Shown here piece by piece: positions 58,890-64,000 of a stretch of 64,000 nt of DNA (its first letter is position 1; the number at the start of each line of letters is the position of its first letter). The position numbers were made by a program, and so were the translations under genes. Below the pieces are notes generated by a model that worked only from the letters and a program-made list of their open reading frames with translations, was not told the DNA's origin and searched no databases. Source of the stretch: Nocardioides humilatus. GTDB taxonomy: Bacteria; Actinomycetota; Actinomycetes; Propionibacteriales; Nocardioidaceae. The stretch lies in assembly GCF_008373755.1 (NCBI RefSeq), contig NZ_VUJV01000007.1:62001-126000 (forward strand), given 5' to 3'.

Positions 58890-60469
58890 GCCGAGTCAGG
58901 TCAGCCGTCGTCCCGCTCGCCCGAGCAGCGGTGGCCGCAGGTCTGGTGGCGCTCGTGCTGCCGCCGACCGCGCCGGCCGCGCACGCCGACGAGTCAGCGC
59001 CCGCCTATGGCGGCTTCAGCTCGGTCGCGTCCGCCGCGCCGATCCATGTGGAGATCTACGAGCCGAGCATCCCGATCCCGGCCACCCCCCAGGCCGAGGT
59101 CGCCCTCGGCTACACCAAGGTCGCAGCGGACTCCGGCAGCTCCAAGGGCCGCGCCAGCTACCTGTGGCCGGGCGACTCGGTGGGCGAGGGGCTACCGACC
59201 TTCGCGGAGCAGCTCGGCCTGCCGCCGGACGCGTTCGACGACGGCTACCCCGTGCAGGTCAACTCCTCCTATCCCTCCGACCTCACCGAGCAGACCGACG
59301 AGCCGCTGCCCGGGATGGTCATGCGCACGACGGCGGGGGACAAGACGGCGAGCGCGCAGGGAGGCTTCTCGCCCGACAGCGGCGTCAGCGATCCCGAGTC
59401 CGACGGCCCCGACGGCGGGGGCGGGTCGCCCTCGCTGGACGGGTTGCTGGGTCTGCTGAGCGGACTCGGTCAGCTCGACGCGCTGCCGCGAGGCACAGCG
59501 ACGACTGCCGACGCCGGCGTACCCGGGCTGCCGGCGCCGCTCACGACGCTGATCGACCTGGAGGGCTTTGCGTCGTCGAGCCGCACCTCGGCCGTGGACG
59601 GTCCCGTGGTGAGCGCGTCGCGCACGATCCTGGGCGACGTGCGGTTGCTCGGAGGACTGATCACGCTGAGCGGGATCGACGTCCGGGCCCGCGCCGTGAC
59701 GGACGGGACGACGGGCGAGGCCGGTGGCCGGGCCGACTGGGGTGCGCTCTCCCTGGCCGGCAAGGAGTTCGCCATCGGTCCGGAGGGACTGGTCGCCGAC
59801 GGAGCTCCGCTGAGCCTGCCCGGGCTGCCGCTCGACCCTGCCACCGCACTGCTCCAGCTCGGCATCAGCATCCAGGTGCCCGAGCCGACCCGCACGGTCG
59901 AGGGTGACCAGGCGACGAGCACCAGCTCCGGGCTGATCGTCGTCATCGACACCGCGGTGCTCGCACCCGTCCTTCGGGCGTTGCCGGCGGCGGCTCTCGC
60001 GCAGCTGCTCCCCGACCAGGCCGGTCCACTGAAGAGTGTCATCGGCGGTCTGAGCGACCTGAAGCCGAGGATCGTCATCACCCTCGGCACCGCCTCGGCG
60101 AGCGTCGACACCGAGCCGCCGATCGAGGTCACGCCGCCCGGAGAGACGACCGACCCTCCCGCCGACAACACGACCGGCGGCAAGCCGCCGAAGAACGGCG
60201 GGTCCACCGGCGCCGGCCCGGGTGCCGCGCCTCCGGGTGACGCCGGGCCGCCGACGACCGACGCCGGAGGCTTCGTCGACACCAGCGCACCGACGCTGCC
60301 CGGACTGCCGCCGCTCTTCTCGATCCCGGGAATGCTCCTCATTGGCAGCATCGCGGCAGCGGCCTTCGCCGGCACCTGGTTCCGACGCCTGGGGCTCGCC
60401 GCCCTGGGCGGGGGCGCCGCCTGTTCGCACGGACTTGATTCCGGACTTCCCGATCTCCGAAAGGCATGA
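58886..60469 (+). CDS. Secreted, membrane-anchored protein of unknown function
   Basis: 527 residues, start overlapping the LivF-type stop, so part of the transporter operon. Signal peptide (about 1-33, ending APAAHA), then an extracellular region rich in Ala, Gly, Pro and Ser with no recognised domain, a low-complexity Pro/Thr/Gly stalk (about 415-475), and one C-terminal membrane helix (MLLIGSIAAAAFAGTWF) followed by basic residues. This is the layout of a surface protein on a stalk. It may help capture the importer's substrate. I do not recognise a family. Confidence 0.75.
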   Translation: MSRVRSAVVPLARAAVAAGLVALVLPPTAPAAHADESAPAYGGFSSVASAAPIHVEIYEPSIPIPATPQAEVALGYTKVAADSGSSKGRASYLWPGDSVGEGLPTFAEQLGLPPDAFDDGYPVQVNSSYPSDLTEQTDEPLPGMVMRTTAGDKTASAQGGFSPDSGVSDPESDGPDGGGGSPSLDGLLGLLSGLGQLDALPRGTATTADAGVPGLPAPLTTLIDLEGFASSSRTSAVDGPVVSASRTILGDVRLLGGLITLSGIDVRARAVTDGTTGEAGGRADWGALSLAGKEFAIGPEGLVADGAPLSLPGLPLDPATALLQLGISIQVPEPTRTVEGDQATSTSSGLIVVIDTAVLAPVLRALPAAALAQLLPDQAGPLKSVIGGLSDLKPRIVITLGTASASVDTEPPIEVTPPGETTDPPADNTTGGKPPKNGGSTGAGPGAAPPGDAGPPTTDAGGFVDTSAPTLPGLPPLFSIPGMLLIGSIAAAAFAGTWFRRLGLAALGGGAACSHGLDSGLPDLRKA

Positions 60470-60470
60470 G

Positions 60471-61004
60471 ATGTCCAGCACCGCACTTCCTCGCGTGAGC
60501 AAGAGCTCCGGATCCGGGATCGCGCCGCTGCGCGACACCTACGGCCAACTGCTGCAGGTCGTCTTGTTCTGGGCCGGCGCGATCCTGCTGCCGCTCGGCC
60601 TGGTCGTCATCGTCCTGGGCTGGTACGGCGCCGCCAACACGCCCTACCAGTACGACCAGCTCTCCTACCTGGTCTCCGGCGGCCTCCTGGGCCTGGGCCT
60701 CACTTTCACCGGCGGCTTCCTCTACTTCGGCGCGTGGCTCGCGCGGATCGCGGCCGACGAGCGGGAGTCGTCGAAGCGCCTGGCGGACACGCTCCTCCTG
60801 CTCGCGGACGTCACGAGCCGGGCAGCGGCGACCGACGACCGGGGCGTGGACCTCGGTGCAGTCCCTGTCACGGCAGGGGAGGGCACGACCATGCATCGCC
60901 GCGACTGCTCGCTCATCGCGCACCGTGACGACCTGCGTCCGGTCGGGGAGAGCAACGGCCACCTAACCACGTGCCGGGTGTGCCGGCCGGCCGACGTACG
61001 CTGA
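60471..61004 (+). CDS. Small membrane protein with a C-terminal His/Cys cluster
   Basis: 177 residues from ATG 60471. Two membrane helices (about 30-55 and 65-90), a charged helical segment, and a C-terminal tail with MHRRDCSLIAHR and TTCRVCRP: His, Cys and a CxxC-type set that may bind a metal. The family is not recognised. It follows the secreted protein by one base and could be the last gene of the transporter operon. Confidence 0.68.
   Translation: MSSTALPRVSKSSGSGIAPLRDTYGQLLQVVLFWAGAILLPLGLVVIVLGWYGAANTPYQYDQLSYLVSGGLLGLGLTFTGGFLYFGAWLARIAADERESSKRLADTLLLLADVTSRAAATDDRGVDLGAVPVTAGEGTTMHRRDCSLIAHRDDLRPVGESNGHLTTCRVCRPADVR
60997..61002 (+). promoter_or_regulatory. -10 element TACGCT for a leaderless tetR
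   Basis: TACGCT sits six bases before GTG 61009, the same spacing as at uvrB and several other genes here. It lies at the end of the preceding gene. Confidence 0.5.
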
Positions 61005-61008
61005 ACCG

Positions 61009-61659
61009 GTGACCGCAGCCCCGTCGAGTCGCCCCGGCCCTCGCGCCGACCTCGACGTCCCGGCCGCCCTGCTCGACACCGCCGAGCGGATGTTCGCGCA
61101 GGACGGTGTCGGCGCCGTCTCCCTGCGTGCCATCGGGCGTGAGGCAGGCGTGTCCTCGGCCGCTGTGCTCTACCACCACTCGACCAAGCCGATGCTCGTC
61201 GAGGCCGTGCTGCGGCGGCGCGGTGCGGCCGTCGGCCGGGAGCTCTCCGCGCGGCTGCGCGCGCTCCTCGACGCCGACGGTCCGGTCACGACGCGCGACC
61301 TGGTCGACGCGGTGCTGGTCCCGATGGTTGATGTGGTCAATGCCGACCCCGAGGGCGGCTTGTGCTGGGTCAAGCTCTTCACCCAGCTGGCCCAGGCCAA
61401 CGACAACCTGTGGATCTCCGCGGTGCGGGGCAACACCGACCTCTCGACCATGGTCGTCGAGGTCACTCAGCGGGCGCTGCCGGCCCTCGACGAGGCGGCG
61501 ATCCGCTCCCGGCTCGGCATCGCCATGTTCGGGGTGCTGACCTCGCTGGCCGGCGCGGACCTCCGTGCGGTCCCGGACCGGATGGGGCCCGACGGGCTCG
61601 ACCCCGAGTTCGTCGAGCAGCTCGCTCGGTTCACCGCGGCGGGTCTCGCTACCGATTGA
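61009..61659 (+). CDS. TetR-family transcriptional regulator
   Basis: 216 residues from GTG 61009. Helix-turn-helix about residues 35-62: SLRAIGREAGVSSAAVLYHHSTKPMLV (key parts GREAGVSSAAVL, YHHSTKPMLV). Helical C-terminal domain with a Trp pair (CWVKLF, LWISAV) that could line the ligand pocket. A palindrome GTTCGGCTATCCGAAC begins four bases after its stop, just upstream of the F420-type gene. Target unknown, but that gene is the nearest candidate. Confidence 0.87.
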   Translation: MTAAPSSRPGPRADLDVPAALLDTAERMFAQDGVGAVSLRAIGREAGVSSAAVLYHHSTKPMLVEAVLRRRGAAVGRELSARLRALLDADGPVTTRDLVDAVLVPMVDVVNADPEGGLCWVKLFTQLAQANDNLWISAVRGNTDLSTMVVEVTQRALPALDEAAIRSRLGIAMFGVLTSLAGADLRAVPDRMGPDGLDPEFVEQLARFTAAGLATD

Positions 61660-61662
61660 CGA

Positions 61663-61678
61663 GTTCGGCTATCCGAAC
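61663..61678. promoter_or_regulatory. Palindrome GTTCGGCTATCCGAAC upstream of the LLM gene
   Basis: Perfect six-base arms (GTTCGG/CCGAAC) around CTAT. It matches the site at 53853-53868 in 13 of 16 positions. It is centred about 55-60 bases upstream of the expected LLM transcription start (~61730), a position suited to activation. Confidence 0.6.
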
Positions 61679-61717
61679 GTAGGTGATCGAACTATCGACC
61701 ACCGCCGGGCACCTGAT

Positions 61718-61723
61718 TAGCGT
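61718..61723 (+). promoter_or_regulatory. -10 element TAGCGT for a leaderless LLM gene
   Basis: TAGCGT lies seven bases before ATG 61731. It also argues against the in-frame GTG 61683, which would lie upstream of the promoter. Confidence 0.55.
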
Positions 61724-61730
61724 CGCTGTC

Positions 61731-62810
61731 ATGTTTCCGGAGCTGGGCTTCTACGGGCTGGCTGGCCACGCCGCTGACCCGCGCGCGCTGGTGGAGGAAG
61801 TCCGCGAGGCCGAGCAGCTCGGCCTGGGCGCGGTCTTCCTCTCCGAGCGCTTCAACTACAAGGACGCCGCGGTGTTGAGCGGCGCCGCTGCCGCCTCGAC
61901 GGACCGCATCGGCATCGCCACGGCCGCGACCAACCACAACACCCGACACCCGCTCGTCACCGCGACGATGGCGACGACCGCCCACCGGATGAGCGGTGGG
62001 CGCTTCGCGCTCGGGCTGGGTCGTGGGTTCGACATGCTCTTCGACCTGATGGGTGTCCCGCGGATCACCAACGCGCAGCTGCGCGACGCGGTCGCGGTCC
62101 AGCGACGCCTGTGGCGGGGCGAGCGGTTCGACCACGACGGGCCGTCGGGTCGCTATCCGTTCCTGTTCTTGATGGACGAGGAGATCGCCGAGGACATCCC
62201 GGTCCTGATGGTCGCGCTCGGCCCGAAGGCACTGGCGCTAGCGGGCGAGATCGCCGACGCGGTGGTGCTGCACACCTTCATGAGCGACGAGGCCGTCGCC
62301 CGGAGCGTCGCGACCGCCCGCGCTGGCGCGGAGCAGGCCGGCCGTGATCCCGATGCACTGCGGATCTGGGCGTGCACCGCCGTGGTCGAGGACTCCCTGC
62401 CCCGCGAGGTGGTGCTCAAGAAGACCGTCGGCCGACTCGCGACCTACCTCCAGGGCTACGGCGACCTGCTCGTCCGGATCAACGGCTGGGACCCCGCCGC
62501 GCTGCAGCGCTTCCGCGAGGACGAACTGGTCGCGGGCTTCTCGGGTGCGTTCGACGCAGCCGCGACCGTCGACCAGCTCGACTACCTCGCCGAGAAGGTC
62601 ATTCCGCAGGAGTGGCTCGACTGTGCGATCACGGGGTCGGCGGCCAGCTGCGCGCAGCAGGTGGCCGACTCGTTCTCCGCGACCGGCGTCGACAGCGTGA
62701 TCCTGCACGGTTCCACGCCGGCACAGCTGGCTCCCGTCGTGGATGCCTACGCCGCCGTACGACGTCCGGCGCAGCCGGAGCTGCCCGCCAACCCGGGGCG
62801 GATGGCATGA
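61731..62810 (+). CDS. LLM-class oxidoreductase, probably F420-dependent
   Basis: 359 residues from ATG 61731. MFPELGFYGLAGHAADPRALVEEVR at the N-terminus (key part FPELGFYGLAG), LGAVFLSERFNYKDAA, RFALGLGRGFD and VALGPKALALAGEIAD are typical of a mycobacterial-type F420-dependent luciferase-fold group. Substrate unknown. Coupled to the next gene as ATGA. It has no KstR site, but carries the GTTCG palindrome shared with the iclR region. Confidence 0.87.
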   Translation: MFPELGFYGLAGHAADPRALVEEVREAEQLGLGAVFLSERFNYKDAAVLSGAAAASTDRIGIATAATNHNTRHPLVTATMATTAHRMSGGRFALGLGRGFDMLFDLMGVPRITNAQLRDAVAVQRRLWRGERFDHDGPSGRYPFLFLMDEEIAEDIPVLMVALGPKALALAGEIADAVVLHTFMSDEAVARSVATARAGAEQAGRDPDALRIWACTAVVEDSLPREVVLKKTVGRLATYLQGYGDLLVRINGWDPAALQRFREDELVAGFSGAFDAAATVDQLDYLAEKVIPQEWLDCAITGSAASCAQQVADSFSATGVDSVILHGSTPAQLAPVVDAYAAVRRPAQPELPANPGRMA

Positions 62811-63862
62811 GCGTGCTCCCCGTTGCGTCCGTCGACGAGCTGACCCCCGACTGGCTCACCGCGGCGCTCGGGAGGGAGGTCTCCGACGTGTCCGCCACGC
62901 CGGTCGGCACCGGTCAGATGGGTGCCTGCTACCGGCTCGTGCTCCGGGGTGACCCCGGTCTTCCCGCAACCCTGCTCGCCAAGCTGCCGACCGCGGATCC
63001 CGCGGGCCGTGACTTCCTGCACGGCTCCTACGCGATCGAGACCACCTTCTACGCGCAGCTGGCGCCGACATTGTCGATCCGGGTGCCGACGACGTCCTAC
63101 GCGGCCATCTCCTCCGACCCTGCGCAGCGCGGGGTCTTCACACTGCTGCTCGAGGACCTCGCCCCGGCCGTCCAGGGCGACCAGGTGCGCGGCTGCACGC
63201 CGCTCCAGGCCGCAGCGGCGCTGGACAACCTCGCTGGCCTGCACGCCCCGCGCTGGTGTGACCCGACCCTGCTCGAGGTCGAGGGACTCAGCCTCGCAGG
63301 CAAGGACGAGGCCGACATGCTCGACGCCGTCTTCAAGGACGCCGTCGAGATCGCCCTGGGGAAGCTCGACGGGCTCGTGAGCGCCGCGGACGCGGCGGAC
63401 CTTCGGGCGATCGCGCCGTACGCCGGCGCCTGGTCGGTCGCCCGCCCGGAGCGCTTCGCCCTGGTCCACGGCGACTACCGGCTCGACAACCTGCTCTTCC
63501 ACGCCGACGGGCGGGTGTGGGCGGTCGACTGGCAGACGCTCTCGCTCGGCCTCCCGGCCCGTGACGTCGCCTTCCTGCTCGGCACGGGGCTCGCGCCGGA
63601 CGCGCGGCGCGCCACCGAGGAAGGGTTGGTGGCGTCCTACCACCAACGACTGATCGACCTCGGCGTCGAGGACTACGCGGTCGAGGATTGCTGGGACGAC
63701 TACCGGTTCGGCATGCTCCAGGGACCGCTCATCGCCGTGCTCGGCTGCGCCTACAGCAGCACCGACTCCGAGCGCGGCAACCGCATGTTCGCCGCGATGG
63801 TCGCCCGGTCCGTGGCAGCGATGCGGGACCTCGGGACGCTCGGGCTTCTCGAGACGCTGTGA
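62807..63862 (+). CDS. Aminoglycoside phosphotransferase-fold kinase-like protein
   Basis: 351 residues, ATG overlapping the LLM stop. Kinase-like motifs: HGDYRLDN at about 221-228 (catalytic Asp223) and AVDWQ (metal-binding Asp241). Similar proteins occur beside lipid-catabolism and F420-type genes and may phosphorylate hydroxyl groups of small molecules. The family is wide, so antibiotic resistance should not be assumed. Confidence 0.84.
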   Translation: MSVLPVASVDELTPDWLTAALGREVSDVSATPVGTGQMGACYRLVLRGDPGLPATLLAKLPTADPAGRDFLHGSYAIETTFYAQLAPTLSIRVPTTSYAAISSDPAQRGVFTLLLEDLAPAVQGDQVRGCTPLQAAAALDNLAGLHAPRWCDPTLLEVEGLSLAGKDEADMLDAVFKDAVEIALGKLDGLVSAADAADLRAIAPYAGAWSVARPERFALVHGDYRLDNLLFHADGRVWAVDWQTLSLGLPARDVAFLLGTGLAPDARRATEEGLVASYHQRLIDLGVEDYAVEDCWDDYRFGMLQGPLIAVLGCAYSSTDSERGNRMFAAMVARSVAAMRDLGTLGLLETL

Positions 63863-64000
63863 CCGCGCGCCGATGGCCCGTCGCGGCGCTCGCGGCGACC
63901 GGCTCCGTCGCGCTGCTCGTGCAGATCGTCGCGTACGGCGCGTGGTTGACCTCCGGGAAACTCGGACCGGTCCGGAGCATCGGGCCCGTGCCGGCGGATG
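63859..64000 (+). CDS. Start of a membrane or exported protein (cut by window end)
   Basis: GTG 63859 overlaps the preceding stop as GTGA and the frame stays open to the window end (47 codons). The N-terminus is a short basic start, then a hydrophobic helix (AALAATGSVALLVQIVAYGAWL), consistent with a signal peptide or membrane anchor. Nothing more can be said from 47 residues. Confidence 0.6.
   Translation, partial: MTARRWPVAALAATGSVALLVQIVAYGAWLTSGKLGPVRSIGPVPAD

Noticed and set aside
62807-63862. Aminoglycoside resistance gene
   Set aside because: Only the kinase-like fold motifs are shared; context and length fit the lipid-catabolism-associated phosphotransferases, not resistance enzymes.
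1-64000. tRNA, rRNA, insertion sequences, phage or toxin-antitoxin genes, CRISPR
   Set aside because: None recognised; no transposase, integrase or tRNA-like cloverleaf was seen and gene-free gaps are too short for most.

Overview
The window is high-GC, densely coding DNA with mostly 1-4 base stop/start overlaps. It carries Mce importers, KstR, F420-type oxidoreductases and leaderless promoters. This points to an actinobacterium of the Nocardioidaceae/Mycobacteriales kind; a Nocardioides-like genome is my guess, not a demonstrated assignment. No tRNA, rRNA, insertion sequence, phage gene or CRISPR array was seen, and no gene-free stretch exceeds about 210 bases.

Layout. (1) 1-4389: the 3' part of one mce operon (mceC fragment, D, E, F, one Mce-associated protein). 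(2) 4439-9983: housekeeping or miscellaneous genes (phospholipase D-like protein, SDR, CMD-like protein, uvrB, a K+-channel-like protein). (3) 10181-20498: a complete mce4-type sterol-import operon (yrbE4A, yrbE4B, mce4A-F, two associated proteins). (4) 20572-23893: ferredoxin reductase, PPOX/F420-type protein, ferredoxin, hsd4A-like and a second SDR. (5) 23827-27811, minus strand: F420-type oxidoreductase, unknown protein, amidohydrolase. (6) 27880-35402: TetR, P450, SDR, CYP51, ferredoxin, NTF2-like protein, ALDH, SDR and CMD-like protein, matching the gene order I recall for the M. tuberculosis cyp51 locus (Rv0763c-Rv0771). (7) 35416-40092: kstR, and divergently a glycosyltransferase / methyltransferase / toroid-like protein cassette, then a second methyltransferase. 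(8) 40147-50455: acyl-CoA dehydrogenases, a lipase and wax-ester/TAG synthase pair, and the side-chain operon chsE1-chsE2 (fused), chsH2 (split in two), chsH1, ltp2. (9) 50525-53830: a frameshifted cyclase-domain ATPase and an IclR regulator. (10) 53983-60469: a Liv-type ABC importer and a secreted partner. (11) 60471-64000: membrane protein, TetR, F420-type oxidoreductase, phosphotransferase, and a truncated gene.

The unifying signal is a 14-bp palindrome, TAGAACACGTTCTA and close variants, found eight times and always upstream of genes. It matches the KstR operator, and a convincing KstR protein is encoded at 35416-36036. The sites tie together sterol uptake (mce4), redox supply (ferredoxin and reductase), removal of the last side-chain carbons (ChsE1/E2-ChsH1/H2-Ltp2), storage lipid synthesis and, more surprisingly, a glycosyltransferase/methyltransferase cassette, an amidohydrolase operon and a Liv-type ABC importer. 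Ring-degradation genes (kshAB, kstD, hsaABCD) are not in this window.

Most notable points: a natural fusion of ChsE1 and ChsE2; a ChsH2 split into separate MaoC and DUF35 genes; a 34-bp divergent leaderless promoter pair centred on one KstR operator; two perfect hairpins in the kstR leader; and a second palindrome, GTTCG-N2-TATC-N-GAAC, shared by the IclR gene and a distant F420-type gene.
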